Shown: positions 1-11,099 of the stretch, in pieces
How the letters are laid out: every line of letters starts with the position of its first letter
Position numbering within the stretch: the stretch's first letter is position 1
Source: Stappia sp. MMSF_3263
GTDB taxonomy: Bacteria > Pseudomonadota > Alphaproteobacteria > Rhizobiales > Stappiaceae
Reading direction: 5' to 3'
DNA: 64,000 nt
Assembly: GCF_030733745.1 (NCBI RefSeq)
Contig: NZ_JASHIK010000008.1
Span: 124,001-188,000, forward strand
Position numbers and translations under genes: made by a program
The notes under the pieces: model-generated
The model's input: only the letters and a program-made list of their open reading frames with translations
The model's database searches: none
Told to the model about the DNA's origin: nothing

Positions 1-387
1 CATCGCCCGAAAAGCGCCGCGCGCGATCAGGAATGCGCCGTCTAGGTTGACCGACATCACCTTGCGCCAATCCTCAAAGGACAGATCCCCTACCGGCGTA
101 CCCAGTACCGTCGTGCCGGCATTGTTGAAGACCACATCGAGCCGACCGAACCGGTCCTGGATCGCGCCGAACAGATCGTCGACCGCGGTCGGCTCGCTGA
201 CGTCGCAGGCAACGGCAAGCGCGTTGGCCGGGTCGGCACCGGATTCTTCGATGGCACTGTCGAGAAGCGCCGCGCGCCGCCCGGCAAGAACCGTCCGGTA
301 TCCCGCCCGCAGGAAGGCAAGTGCGCAGGCCTTGCCCACGCCCGCCGTTGCTCCTGTCACCAGCGCCACATCGCCCGCACCCGCCAT
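1..387 (-). CDS. Short-chain dehydrogenase/reductase (SDR), C-terminus beyond window
   Basis: The N-terminal 129 codons of an SDR oxidoreductase run off the left edge with no stop. The start at 387 (MAGAGDVALVTGAT) is preceded by a GGAGGAAAC ribosome site. Near residues 10-18 lies the classical nucleotide-binding motif TGATAGVG. An NNAG motif (FNNAGTT) follows about residue 88, and the helix segment MSVNLDGAFLIARGAFRAM ends the visible part. The family uses NAD(P)H to oxidise or reduce alcohols and ketones in the cytoplasm. The catalytic Ser and Tyr-x-x-x-Lys would lie outside the window, so activity and substrate cannot be judged. It resembles FabG-type classical SDRs. It is transcribed away from the neighbouring DUF2177 gene's promoter, and no operon partner is visible. 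Confidence 0.9.
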   Translation of the reverse strand, partial: MAGAGDVALVTGATAGVGKACALAFLRAGYRTVLAGRRAALLDSAIEESGADPANALAVACDVSEPTAVDDLFGAIQDRFGRLDVVFNNAGTTVLGTPVGDLSFEDWRKVMSVNLDGAFLIARGAFRAM

Positions 388-523
388 GCCGTTTCCTCCG
401 CTTTGCGTATCCCGGCGCCGCTGACCATCGGGCACCCTTCATGGCCGCTACAATGAACGCGGAGGATCGGAAAACGCAAGTCGTGACGGCAGCTTGAAGG
501 CGTCTGCTCCCTCGGCCAACCTG

Positions 524-922
524 TCAGGCGAAGCTGCGGGCAACAAGAAAGGCGGATGTTGCCGAGACCCCCGTCACGAAGGTTCCCCAGGCAACGTCGA
601 TTATGGTCACGTCGAGCGGCCAGTTCCGCAGGGTCGCGAGATTGGTGAAATCATAGGTCGCGTAGGCGAAGAACCCGAACAGGCATCCGTAAAGAAGGGC
701 GTCTTGCCACTGCCCTGAACGCAATGCCGGAGCGACCGCGAAGATCACGATCCCGACCACATAGACGGCATAGAACGCACCCGCGACCGCGAAATTCACC
801 TCATCCGCCATCAGCGTCCCGAGTCGCTCGCGGTAGAAGGGGCCGGCGATCCGGGCAAGCCACAGATAGTCGAGCGCGAAAAAGACAATGGCTGTGCCGA
901 GGAAGGCGATCGCATGCGACAT
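524..922 (-). CDS. DUF2177 family membrane protein
   Basis: A 132-residue, very hydrophobic protein with about four predicted membrane segments: residues 5-23, 44-64, 75-92 and 108-128. The sequence pattern (FFALDYLWLARIAGPFYRE near the N-terminus, then FGFFAYATYDFTNLATLRNWP) is that of the DUF2177 family of small inner-membrane proteins, whose function is unknown. The ATG at 922 is preceded by AAGGAACCTCCC, an acceptable ribosome site. The gene stands alone between the SDR gene and the bacterioferritin promoter region, and nothing in the context suggests a role. The family call rests on recognised motif spacing, not on a search. Confidence 0.8.
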   Translation of the reverse strand: MSHAIAFLGTAIVFFALDYLWLARIAGPFYRERLGTLMADEVNFAVAGAFYAVYVVGIVIFAVAPALRSGQWQDALLYGCLFGFFAYATYDFTNLATLRNWPLDVTIIDVAWGTFVTGVSATSAFLVARSFA

Positions 923-1110
923 GGGAGGTTCCTTGCGTGACGTCTGCTACGTTTAACGCAATCCGAAGCCCAGCGGTTCACCAGGCGCCGCAATCGGGAG
1001 GCCCGTCGCGAACCCTGCCGCCGGACAGTCTTTTGCCCGCTCGGACCTGTTCATGCACCGGAAAATGTCGATCCGCATGCGCTTTTCTCGCGTATCCCCT
1101 TCACTCTCGA

Positions 1111-1125
1111 TTGGAATGATTCTAA
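1111..1125. promoter_or_regulatory. Irr-box-like palindrome upstream of bfr
   Basis: TTGGAATGATTCTAA is an interrupted palindrome close to the alphaproteobacterial iron control element TTAGAAT-N-ATTCTAA, with one deviation (G for A) in the left arm. It lies about 70 bp upstream of the bacterioferritin start, where Irr is known to act on iron-storage genes in rhizobia. The Irr assignment is inferred from the motif and the target gene; no irr gene is in the window. Confidence 0.55.
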
Positions 1126-1193
1126 ATTAACACCCAAGCGCGGCCCCCTCGCACACTCTGCGTGGCCTGCGAAACACGAAAGGAGAGCATCGC

Positions 1194-1679
1194 ATGAAAG
1201 GCAGTAGCAAGGTTATCGAAAGGCTGAACGAGGCCCTCTTTCTGGAGCTCGGCGCCGTCAACCAGTACTGGCTGCACTATCGCATGCTTGACGACTGGGG
1301 CCTCACCAAGCTTGCCAAGAAGGAGCGGGCAGAGTCCATCGAGGAGATGCAGCACGCCGACAAGATCATCGAGCGCATCCTGTTCCTAGAGGGTCATCCG
1401 AACCTGCAGAAAGTCGCTCCGCTGCGCATCGGCCAGGACGTCAAGGAAGTCCTGGAATCCGATCTTGCCGGCGAGCAGGATGCCCGCGCCTCCTATTCCA
1501 AGTCGCGCGACATCTGTCACGACGAAGGCGATTACGTCTCCATGAAGCTGTTCGAGGAGCTTCTGGCCGACGAGGAAGGCCATATCGACTTCCTCGAGAC
1601 CCAACTCGACCTGCTCGACAAGATCGGTGTGGAGCGTTACTCGCTGCTCAACTCCGCATCCGCCGACGAGGCCGAATAG
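1194..1679 (+). CDS. bfr: Bacterioferritin
   Basis: A 161-residue ferritin-fold iron-storage protein that assembles into 24-subunit cytoplasmic shells and oxidises Fe(II). All diiron ligands expected for the family are present: Glu18, Glu51, His54, Glu94, Glu127 and His130. Met52, the axial ligand of the inter-subunit haem, is also present, so this is a haem-binding Bfr rather than a plain ferritin. The length matches the E. coli protein (158). The ATG is preceded by GAAAGGAGAG. The gene is monocistronic, with an Irr-like box upstream and a strong intrinsic terminator downstream. No bfd ferredoxin gene is adjacent. Confidence 0.97.
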   Translation: MKGSSKVIERLNEALFLELGAVNQYWLHYRMLDDWGLTKLAKKERAESIEEMQHADKIIERILFLEGHPNLQKVAPLRIGQDVKEVLESDLAGEQDARASYSKSRDICHDEGDYVSMKLFEELLADEEGHIDFLETQLDLLDKIGVERYSLLNSASADEAE

Positions 1680-1708
1680 GCCTTCGCTCACATCCCGCCC
1701 CGCATTCA

Positions 1709-1739
1709 GCCGCCGCGCAACTCGCGTGGCGGCTTTTTT
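1709..1739 (+). terminator. Rho-independent terminator after bfr
   Basis: A nine-base-pair GC-rich stem (GCCGCCGCG pairing with CGTGGCGGC, one G-T pair) with a 7-nt loop is followed by six T residues, 29 bp after the bfr stop. Confidence 0.88.
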
Positions 1740-1866
1740 CATGTACACGTTTGCATCTGCACGTGAGAAATCCCGCATAAGACGCAATCTTAAAATATAC
1801 AACCATAAACCCGGTTCCCCGGTCTATGCTGTGGCAACATCCACGTATGCAGAAGGAACCGGTAGC

Positions 1867-3039
1867 ATGGCACTCCAGCCGGGTTTCGATTTCACTGAGG
1901 CAACCGCGATGATCGCCCTGTCGCAGGCGATCTACGGCGTTCCTGCGATCCCCGTCCCCACACCGGATCCCGACAAGCTCGGCTGGTCGAAGGTCGACAG
2001 TCTTTCACCGTCCGCCCCCACGCTGCTCGACAATCTCTGGCAGGTCTGGCGCAACGACAACAAGCCCGGCCAATATGCGATCGTCGTACGCGGCACGGTG
2101 GACACGGAGGCGAGCATCCTCGCCGACCTGCTGTTTCCCCTGATCGACGCCCGGCTCGATCTCGCAATCAAAGTCGGTGGAGTGGAACTGGATTTTCCCT
2201 TTCACCTTGCCCGCGACGAGACCGGCAGCGCGGTTGTCGCCGGCACACATCTGGGCTTCAGCCTCAGCCTGCTGTTGATGCTGCTGACAACGGATCGCCC
2301 GCTTCTCGCCACGTTGAGCGAACTCTCGCTCGATCCACAGGCTGAAATCCTCGTCACCGGACATAGCCAGGGTGCTTCCATCGCAACGCTGCTGACGTCC
2401 TTCATCCGGCACGCCTCGGGCATCTTTTCCGGACTGTCCGGGCTGCCCTGCAAGACCTATGTCTACGCTCCCGCCAAACCCGGCAACGATCACTACGGAT
2501 ACGACTACGACTTCATTGCCGGCGTCAGGGGGCTCGGCTGGACGATCGTCAGCACGCAAGGCTGGGTGCCGCAGGTTCCGTTCACGCTCCAGGGCCCCGG
2601 TGATCTCGATACGCCCAACCCGCTGCGTGAATATGACGGCACACGGCCCCCTCTCGTCGATCCGCGCATCGCCGCGCTTTGTGCCAGCGTGGAGCCGGCT
2701 GTCGAGGTCGCCCGCCTTCAAACCGTTGCTCGTGCGCTTGAGGTCGCAAACGATCTCAAGACGAAGCTGATCCGTGAAGGTACTGTGTCGCCGAACGCAC
2801 TTCCCGGCCTCCCGACAGGCATGCGGCTCGACGGAGCATCGGTGGCCGGCGCGGTCGACGGCATGCTCTCGCGCATCCAGCTCTCGTTGAATTTCACCAC
2901 TGCCGGATCCCTGGTCCCGTTGTTTGCGGCGCCGGGCGGCAATCCCGCCGACCCCAAGGACTTCTTCTGGCAGCACCATCTTGGCAACTACTGGACCTAC
3001 CTGCAGGAGCAGTACGCGCCAACCCGGCCACTCTCGTGA
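1867..3039 (+). CDS. Lipase class 3 family protein
   Basis: A 390-residue alpha/beta-hydrolase. The nucleophile elbow is clear: GHSQGAS with Ser167, in the Lipase_3 context (ILVTGHSQGASIATLL). An upstream strand YAIVVRGTV (residues 70-78) corresponds to the oxyanion-hole region of the family. Candidate acid and base residues lie in the C-terminal half (for example the HHLGNYW segment near the end), but I cannot assign them securely. No signal peptide or membrane segment is visible at the N-terminus (MALQPGFDFTEATAMIALS), so a cytoplasmic location is likely unless another export route is used. I chose ATG 1867 because it has an AAGGAACC site and begins the conserved region; longer in-frame extensions run into the bfr terminator. 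Confidence 0.82.
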   Translation: MALQPGFDFTEATAMIALSQAIYGVPAIPVPTPDPDKLGWSKVDSLSPSAPTLLDNLWQVWRNDNKPGQYAIVVRGTVDTEASILADLLFPLIDARLDLAIKVGGVELDFPFHLARDETGSAVVAGTHLGFSLSLLLMLLTTDRPLLATLSELSLDPQAEILVTGHSQGASIATLLTSFIRHASGIFSGLSGLPCKTYVYAPAKPGNDHYGYDYDFIAGVRGLGWTIVSTQGWVPQVPFTLQGPGDLDTPNPLREYDGTRPPLVDPRIAALCASVEPAVEVARLQTVARALEVANDLKTKLIREGTVSPNALPGLPTGMRLDGASVAGAVDGMLSRIQLSLNFTTAGSLVPLFAAPGGNPADPKDFFWQHHLGNYWTYLQEQYAPTRPLS

Positions 3040-3116
3040 GAACGCTTGTCATTGCCCCCGCCGCCCGGCACTCTCCCGCGCAGGTACTGAAGAGGTCGTT
3101 GGGAGGTATTTGGAAA

Positions 3117-3983
3117 ATGCACAAGCTCGGTCTCGCGCTGGCGCTCGGCGTGACATTCGCACTCATGTCCCCGGCCCGCGCCGCATGCCCGGACGCCGCC
3201 GCAATCGACGCCTTCCTCGCCGATCGCGCCGCCGCGCGACCAACGGCGGCACCTGTCGCGGCCGGAGGCTCGATCACAGACGCACTGTGCGCGCAGGACA
3301 AGATCGTCACCCGGCTGTCGCGTGACCTCGGCCCTGTGGTTGGCTACAAGGCCGGTCTTACCTCGCCAAAGTCACAGGAGGTCTTCGGCGTCACCGAGCC
3401 GGTCTTCGGCACGCTGCTCAAGGGCATGCTTCTGCAACCCGGCGCAAGTGTCAGCTCGTCCGATGCCGTCCGCGCGCTCTTCGAGGCCGACCTTGTCGTC
3501 GAGATTTCCGATGCGGCGGTGAACGAGGCATCCACGCCTGAGGAGGTTCTGGCCTCGATCGCCGGCGTCCGTCCGTTCCTGGAGCTTCCCGCCCTTGTTG
3601 TCGGCAAGGACGAGAAACTCGACGGCGCGGCGATCACTGCCATCAATGTCGGAGCCTGGCGCGGCGTCATCGGCGAGTTGGTTGTCCTTCCCCAAGGCGC
3701 GGAAGGCGTCGCCATGCTCGCCGATTTCACCGCGAAACTGACGGACGATGCCAGCGGCGAAACACTCTCGGCCGCCCCCGGCAAGGCGGTTCTCGGTAAC
3801 CCGCTCAACGCGGTGACGTGGATCGCCGGCGTCCTCAAGGCACAAGGCAAGGCGCTGAAGCCGGGAGACCTCGTCTCCGTCGGCTCGATCGGCCCGCTCC
3901 ACCCGATGAAGCCGGGGATGAGCGTGACGCTGACCTATGAGGGCCTGCCAGGTACGCCGAAGATCGGCGCGCGATTCGATTAG
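3117..3983 (+). CDS. Exported 2-keto-4-pentenoate hydratase-like protein
   Basis: A 288-residue protein with a clear Sec signal peptide (MHKLGLALALGVTFALMSPARA, cleavage predicted before Ala-Cys-Pro). The mature part resembles the MhpD/2-hydroxypenta-2,4-dienoate hydratase branch of the fumarylacetoacetase superfamily. It has GYKAGLTSPKSQEVFGV, then two acidic residues in FEADLVVEI and a third Glu in FLELP, placed like the divalent-metal ligands of the family. The start at 3117 has GGGAGG at good distance; a longer ORF from 3036 would destroy the signal peptide. Characterised relatives act in cytoplasmic aromatic degradation, so a periplasmic form is unusual and the substrate is unknown. It follows the lipase gene by 77 bp on the same strand and ends convergently to tex. 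Confidence 0.75.
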   Translation: MHKLGLALALGVTFALMSPARAACPDAAAIDAFLADRAAARPTAAPVAAGGSITDALCAQDKIVTRLSRDLGPVVGYKAGLTSPKSQEVFGVTEPVFGTLLKGMLLQPGASVSSSDAVRALFEADLVVEISDAAVNEASTPEEVLASIAGVRPFLELPALVVGKDEKLDGAAITAINVGAWRGVIGELVVLPQGAEGVAMLADFTAKLTDDASGETLSAAPGKAVLGNPLNAVTWIAGVLKAQGKALKPGDLVSVGSIGPLHPMKPGMSVTLTYEGLPGTPKIGARFD

Positions 3984-4018
3984 GAGCAGGGCAAGAAGGG
4001 ACGGCTGCCCGTCCCCGC

Positions 4019-6400
<2,382 letters not shown>

Positions 6401-6527
6401 GCGGGCATCCATGCGATCTGGCGGTCTTGCACCCGGCTTGGCAACAGGCACGGGCGGGCGCGCACCATACGCTCCGCAGCGATCGGACGCCACTCCTGCG
6501 CCCGATTGCCCACAGGCGCGCCGGCAG

Positions 6528-7640
6528 TCAGCGTACGACGGTGATGGTGTGCGCGGCCCGCGTCACGGCCGTGTAGAGCCACCGGTCGCGGTATTCGCGA
6601 AAGGCCCAGCTCTCGTCGAACAGCACCACGTCGTCCCACTGCGAGCCCTGCGCCTTGTGTACGGTCAGCGCGTAACCGTAGTCGAACTCGTCGGAGCGCC
6701 GGCGTATCGCATAGGGGAGTTGTTCGGCACCTTCCTCGAAAAGACCCGGCAGCACCTTGACCTGAACCTTGGACTTGCCGCCCGCCTCGTCTTCCGGGCG
6801 CACGTCGAAGCGCAGCGTGTTGCCCCGCGCCGGCCGCAACCGGTCAACGGTCCACAACCCGCCGTTCAGCAGCCCCTTGGTCTTGTCGTTGCGCAGACAC
6901 ACGAGCTTGTCGCCCACCGCCGGCATCGGCGTGGTGAACCCCTTCAGTTCACGGATGCGGCCATTGTAGAGCCGCCGCGTCTTGTTGGTGCCGACCAGCA
7001 CCTGGTCGGCTGCCAGGATCGCGCCCGCATCGATCTCCCGACGGGAGATGATCCGGCTGTCGCCGTAGCGGCCCGGCGTCAGGTCGCCGCCTTCCCGGAT
7101 CAGCATCGACATGTGGACGATCGGATTGTCGCGCGCCTGCCGGTGCACCTCCGACAGCATGATGTCGGGCTCCGCCTCGGTGAAGAAGCCGCCGCCCTTG
7201 ACCGGCGGAAGCTGCGCCGGATCGCCGAGCACCAGCACCGGCGTCCCGAAGGAGAGCAGGTCCCGGCCAAGGTCCTCGTCCACCATCGAGCATTCATCGA
7301 TGACGATCAGCTTGGCCTTCGCCGCGACACTGTCCCGGTTGATGGAGAAGCTGAGCGAGCCCTCTTCCTCTTCCGTGTCGTCCTTGCGGCCGCGCGGCCG
7401 GTAGATCATCGCGTGGATCGTTGTGGCGTCGACGCAGCCCTTCTGCCGCAGCACATGCGCCGCCTTGCCGGTAAACGCACCGAAGGCCACATCTCCATCA
7501 AGACCTTCGGCCAGATGCCGGGCAAGTGTCGTCTTGCCCGTTCCGGCATAGCCGAAAAGACGGAACACCTGCTTGTCGCGCGTTTTCAGCCAGCGCGCCG
7601 TTTCAGCAAGCGCGTCCTGTTGCTGGGGAGACCAGTCCAT
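6528..7640 (-). CDS. RecD/Dda-like SF1B DNA helicase
   Basis: A compact 370-residue superfamily 1 helicase (AAA_30 plus UvrD_C_2 architecture). Motif I is GYAGTGKT (residues 30-37) and motif II is DECSMVD (from Asp115). A motif III-like [10 protein letters not shown], the C-terminal [13 protein letters not shown] and YTAVTRA (motif VI) are all intact. The family unwinds DNA 5'-3' using ATP. This protein is far shorter than RecD2 and lacks its N-terminal helix-hairpin-helix domains, so it resembles phage T4 Dda in scale. No recB or recC is adjacent; tex lies downstream, separated by 127 bp. A DNA-repair or replication-restart role is inferred. Confidence 0.85.
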   Translation of the reverse strand: MDWSPQQQDALAETARWLKTRDKQVFRLFGYAGTGKTTLARHLAEGLDGDVAFGAFTGKAAHVLRQKGCVDATTIHAMIYRPRGRKDDTEEEEGSLSFSINRDSVAAKAKLIVIDECSMVDEDLGRDLLSFGTPVLVLGDPAQLPPVKGGGFFTEAEPDIMLSEVHRQARDNPIVHMSMLIREGGDLTPGRYGDSRIISRREIDAGAILAADQVLVGTNKTRRLYNGRIRELKGFTTPMPAVGDKLVCLRNDKTKGLLNGGLWTVDRLRPARGNTLRFDVRPEDEAGGKSKVQVKVLPGLFEEGAEQLPYAIRRRSDEFDYGYALTVHKAQGSQWDDVVLFDESWAFREYRDRWLYTAVTRAAHTITVVR

Positions 7641-7714
7641 GAAGCGATTCCCGTTTGGTTCGCTCCCTGTCTACAGCTTCGGCACGCGAAATGGCACCCG
7701 CAACACAGGGCTTT

Positions 7715-8746
7715 TCACGGTCGCGGATAGAGCTTCACGCCCGTGCCGGTGACGGAAAAGCCGGCCATGTAGGGATCGCGTTCGTCGAGCGTGATCGTCG
7801 ACGTTCCTGTCTTCACTGCCCAGCCCTCGATGGTCGGAACGATGGCGGGCAGACCGCCCACCTTCGTCTCCTCCTTGATCCCGCCGGTGAAGAGCGAACC
7901 GATGACGCTTTCATGCACGAACCGGTCGCCGGTTTTCAGATGCCCGCGCGCGTGCAACTGGGCAAGGCGCGCTGATGTTCCGGTTCCGCAAGGGCTCCGG
8001 TCGATCGCCTTGTCGCCGTAGAAGACGGCGTTGCGGGCATCCGCTCCCGGTTGTGTCGCACGCCCCGTCCATTGGATGTGCGTGATGCCGCGGATACGCG
8101 CGTCTGCCGGGTGGACCATCTCGTAGGTCTCGTTCAGCGCCACGCGAAGAGCGGGACTGACCGCCACGAGCCGGTCGATCTCCACCGAGCCGACACCGCC
8201 GAAGTTTTCCTGTGGCTCGATGATCGCGTAGAAATTGCCGCCATAGGCGACATCGAATCTTAGCCGGCCAAATTCCGGGCAGTCGATCTCCAGATCGCGC
8301 GCCGCAAGGAAGGAGGGCACATTGGTCAGGCGCACGCTCCTCACGTGTTCGCCGTCCATCTCGTAGTCGGCAATCACGAGGCCAGCCGGAGTTTCCAGCC
8401 GCGCCGTCCCCGGCGTTGCCGGCCGCAACAGCCCTTCCTCGATCGCCATCGTCACCGTGCCGATGGTTCCGTGCCCGCACATCGGCAGGCAGCCCGAGGT
8501 CTCGATGTAGAGCACGCCGATATCGCAGTCAGGTCTGGTCGGCGGATAGAGGATCGAGCCGGACATCATGTCGTGGCCGCGCGGCTCGAACATGAGCCCG
8601 GTTCGGATCCAGTCGTAGCGAGCGAGGAAATCCGCCCTCCGCGCCAGCATGCTGTCACCGGCAAGCTGCGGACCGCCGCTGGCGACAAGGCGCACGGGAT
8701 TGCCGCAAGTATGGCCGTCGATGCAGAAGAACGTATGGCGGGCCAC
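7715..8746 (-). CDS. 4-hydroxyproline 2-epimerase
   Basis: A 343-residue member of the proline racemase family. Both catalytic cysteines are present: Cys90 in MCGHGTIG and Cys253 in SPCGTGTSARLA. The Cys/Cys pair separates racemases and epimerases from the Cys/Thr dehydratases. It should convert trans-4-hydroxy-L-proline to cis-4-hydroxy-D-proline in the cytoplasm. The start is GTG at 8746, preceded by GGGGAG. The next gene upstream, the FAD oxidase, ends 28 bp away and the deaminase follows, so the three probably form one operon read from the operator region near 11 kb. Substrate preference for hydroxyproline over proline is inferred from these neighbours. Confidence 0.92.
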   Translation of the reverse strand: MARHTFFCIDGHTCGNPVRLVASGGPQLAGDSMLARRADFLARYDWIRTGLMFEPRGHDMMSGSILYPPTRPDCDIGVLYIETSGCLPMCGHGTIGTVTMAIEEGLLRPATPGTARLETPAGLVIADYEMDGEHVRSVRLTNVPSFLAARDLEIDCPEFGRLRFDVAYGGNFYAIIEPQENFGGVGSVEIDRLVAVSPALRVALNETYEMVHPADARIRGITHIQWTGRATQPGADARNAVFYGDKAIDRSPCGTGTSARLAQLHARGHLKTGDRFVHESVIGSLFTGGIKEETKVGGLPAIVPTIEGWAVKTGTSTITLDERDPYMAGFSVTGTGVKLYPRP

Positions 8747-8774
8747 GATGAACTCCCCGGATGGAGACCGGATG

Positions 8775-10019
8775 TCAGAACCGGTCGATGGCGTAGGGCG
8801 AAAGGTCGATCTCCGGCTCTTTTCCGGCGATCAGGTCGGCAACCAGATCGCCGGTAACGGCGGCTTGCGTCAAGCCGTGATGCGCGTGACCGAAGGCATA
8901 GACGACCCCCGGCGTGGTCCGGCTGGCGGAAATGACTGGCAGGCTGTCGGGGAGCGAGGGGCGAAAACCCATCCAGCGCTCGCCCCGTGCCGTGTCAAGC
9001 TGCGGCACCACTCGCTTCGCCCGGGTCACGAGCGCATCGACCCGCTTCCAGTTCGGTGCGGCATCGAGCCCTGCAAACTCCACCGCGCCACCGATGCGCA
9101 GGCCCGCCTGGATCGGCGACAACACGAACCCATAGCCCGCCAGCATGACGAAACGCCGGAAGGCGACCCCGGGATCAGGCACCGTGATGTTGTAGCCGCG
9201 CTCTGTGTCGAGCGGCACATCCTCGCCGAGTTTCGAGGCGAATCGGCGCGACCACGCACCGCAGGCGATCACCAGTTGCCCGGCACGCCGAACCGGCCCC
9301 TCGCGCATGCGCAACAGCACATCGTCACCGCTGCGCCCGACGCACACGGCCTCACCCTCCTCGATCACGCCGCCGCGTGCCCGCACATGGGCGGCGAGGT
9401 CGAGGCACATGCCATGCGGGTCGTCGAGATGCATCCAGCCCGGGACAAAGGCGCCTCCGGCAACGCCCGGCCCGAGATCCGGTTCCATCTCGCGCAATGC
9501 GTCGCCGGACAGTTCGTGCACCTCAATGCCGTGATCGCGCTGCAACTGCCAACCGGCACGCGCGCCGGCGATCTCCCGTTGCTTGTCGAAGACATCAAGG
9601 CATCCCTCGCGGCGCACCCGAGCCCCGCTTCCCGTTTCGCTCCACAACCGCTCCCATGCCGGTACGGCCGCGCCGTTCAGCGCGGCGATGGCGGAAACCG
9701 ACTTCCGCCAGTTGGCCGGCCGCGAGGCCCCCATGAAGCGCAACATCCACGGCAGGATCGAGATCGCATAGGAGGGACGCAACGACAACGGACCGAGCGG
9801 ATCGAGCAGCCAGCCGGGCGCCTTGCGCCAGATGCCGGGCGAGGCGAGTGGCGCGACATCCGTCCAGGCAATGCCTGAGGCATTGCCGCGCGAGGTCGCG
9901 CCGCCCGGTTCTCCCCGGTCGATCACCGTGACGGCATGGCCACGACCCAGCAGCGTCGCCGCCGTGGCGAGGCCGATGACGCCGGCGCCCAGAATGGTCA
10001 CGTGGGGCAGATCGCTCAT
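8775..10019 (-). CDS. FAD-dependent D-hydroxyproline oxidase/dehydrogenase (DadA-like)
   Basis: A 414-residue DAO-fold flavoenzyme. The N-terminal dinucleotide-binding motif is GAGVIGLATAATLL, followed by VIDRGEPGGATS. The C-terminal GMRP-like region appears as ERWMGFRPSLPDSLPVIS, followed by the VYAFGHAHHGLTQA segment typical of DadA-like enzymes. Between the epimerase and the deaminase genes, its likely reaction is oxidation of cis-4-hydroxy-D-proline to delta1-pyrroline-4-hydroxy-2-carboxylate. Single-subunit dehydrogenase versus oxygen-using oxidase cannot be told from sequence. ATG at 10019. It is 44 bp downstream of the deaminase gene. Confidence 0.88.
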   Translation of the reverse strand: MSDLPHVTILGAGVIGLATAATLLGRGHAVTVIDRGEPGGATSRGNASGIAWTDVAPLASPGIWRKAPGWLLDPLGPLSLRPSYAISILPWMLRFMGASRPANWRKSVSAIAALNGAAVPAWERLWSETGSGARVRREGCLDVFDKQREIAGARAGWQLQRDHGIEVHELSGDALREMEPDLGPGVAGGAFVPGWMHLDDPHGMCLDLAAHVRARGGVIEEGEAVCVGRSGDDVLLRMREGPVRRAGQLVIACGAWSRRFASKLGEDVPLDTERGYNITVPDPGVAFRRFVMLAGYGFVLSPIQAGLRIGGAVEFAGLDAAPNWKRVDALVTRAKRVVPQLDTARGERWMGFRPSLPDSLPVISASRTTPGVVYAFGHAHHGLTQAAVTGDLVADLIAGKEPEIDLSPYAIDRF

Positions 10020-10063
10020 GATGCGCTGTCAGACCTCGATGCGATGATGCGCCCGCTGGCGCA

Positions 10064-10957
10064 TCAAACGTTGGGCAGAACCGGCCGGCACTCAAGGGCC
10101 GCACGGACGATACCGTCGACCCGGTCCGCCTCGGCTCCCGAAAGCGCCATGCGCGGTGCCCGGCAACGGTCGTTGGACCGGATCGCGTGAACCTCCGCGC
10201 GCTTGATGTTCTGGACCAGATTGGTCGACACATCGAGGTCGAGCAAGGGGCGGAACCAGCGGTAAATCGCCCGCGCTTCCTCGATGCGTCCGGCCTGCGC
10301 CAGCTTCCAGATCGCCACCGTCTCTTTCGGGAAGGCGACGACGAGGCCGGCGACCCAGCCGGTTGCGCCCATCACAAGGCTTTCCAGCGCCAGGTTGTCG
10401 ACACCGGTAAAGACGTCGAAACGATCGCCGAAATGCGAGATCACCTCGCTGACGCGGCGGATGTCGTCGGTGGATTCCTTCATCGCCACGACCAGCGGCT
10501 CGACGGCGAGCGCCTCGAACATCGGCTGGGTCACATCGACGCCATAGGCCACCGGATTGTTGTAGATCATCGTCGGCACGCCGGCGGCACGTGTCACGGC
10601 CAGCAGGTGGGCAACCGTCTCGTGCGGCGCCGACTTGTAGGGAACGCCCGGCAGCACCATCAACCCGTCGGCTCCGGCCTTCGCCGCCGCCTGCGCTGCC
10701 GAAACGGCGCGCCTTGTCGAACTCTCGCAGACCGTCATCAGCACCGGGCGACCTCCGGAGACCGACTTCCCGATCGCCAGGATCTCGAGCTTTTCCTCCG
10801 GCTCCAGCGCCATTGCCTCGCCAAGTGAACCGCACACGATGAGGCCGTCGACACCAGCCTCGACCTGCAACGCGAAGCAGCGCTCCATTTCGGCCCTGTC
10901 GAGCCTGTCATCATCGGTGAACTTGGTCGTTACCGCCGGAAAGACGCCCTGCCACAT
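10064..10957 (-). CDS. Pyrroline-4-hydroxy-2-carboxylate deaminase (DapA/NAL superfamily)
   Basis: A 297-residue class I aldolase-fold protein of the dihydrodipicolinate synthase family. The Schiff-base lysine is Lys160 (VVAMKESTDD) and the partner tyrosine is Tyr132 (MIYNNPVAYG). A GSLGEAMAL segment near residue 43 replaces the usual GTTGE. In hydroxyproline operons, members of this family deaminate and dehydrate pyrroline-4-hydroxy-2-carboxylate to alpha-ketoglutarate semialdehyde. I chose ATG 10957 because AAGGAG lies just upstream; the in-frame extension to 11014 would run through the operator. First gene of the minus-strand operon; divergent from the GntR regulator. Confidence 0.88.
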   Translation of the reverse strand: MWQGVFPAVTTKFTDDDRLDRAEMERCFALQVEAGVDGLIVCGSLGEAMALEPEEKLEILAIGKSVSGGRPVLMTVCESSTRRAVSAAQAAAKAGADGLMVLPGVPYKSAPHETVAHLLAVTRAAGVPTMIYNNPVAYGVDVTQPMFEALAVEPLVVAMKESTDDIRRVSEVISHFGDRFDVFTGVDNLALESLVMGATGWVAGLVVAFPKETVAIWKLAQAGRIEEARAIYRWFRPLLDLDVSTNLVQNIKRAEVHAIRSNDRCRAPRMALSGAEADRVDGIVRAALECRPVLPNV

Positions 10958-10981
10958 GATTGGATACTCCTTGCCGTCAAC

Positions 10982-10991
10982 TGATATATCA
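10982..10991. promoter_or_regulatory. TGATATATCA operator, copy 1
   Basis: A perfect 10-bp palindrome 24 bp upstream of the deaminase start codon, in the divergent promoter region shared with the GntR gene. An identical copy lies 56 bp away and a third lies upstream of the dioxovalerate dehydrogenase. Assignment to the adjacent GntR protein is inferred from position and repetition. Confidence 0.72.
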
Positions 10992-11037
10992 GAAGCTGGA
11001 GGCCACATTTTCACGTGACTTTCTTTCTGTCAACAAC

Positions 11038-11047
11038 TGATATATCA
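11038..11047. promoter_or_regulatory. TGATATATCA operator, copy 2
   Basis: The second perfect copy of the palindrome, 52 bp upstream of the GntR start. It shares the left-flanking bases CAAC with copy 1. Spacing between the copies is 56 bp centre to centre, so a regulator could control both divergent promoters and its own synthesis. Confidence 0.72.
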
Positions 11048-11099
11048 AGACTGGACAGCACGTATCGCGATGCCTCTGAAGAAGCATGAGGAGACAAGG

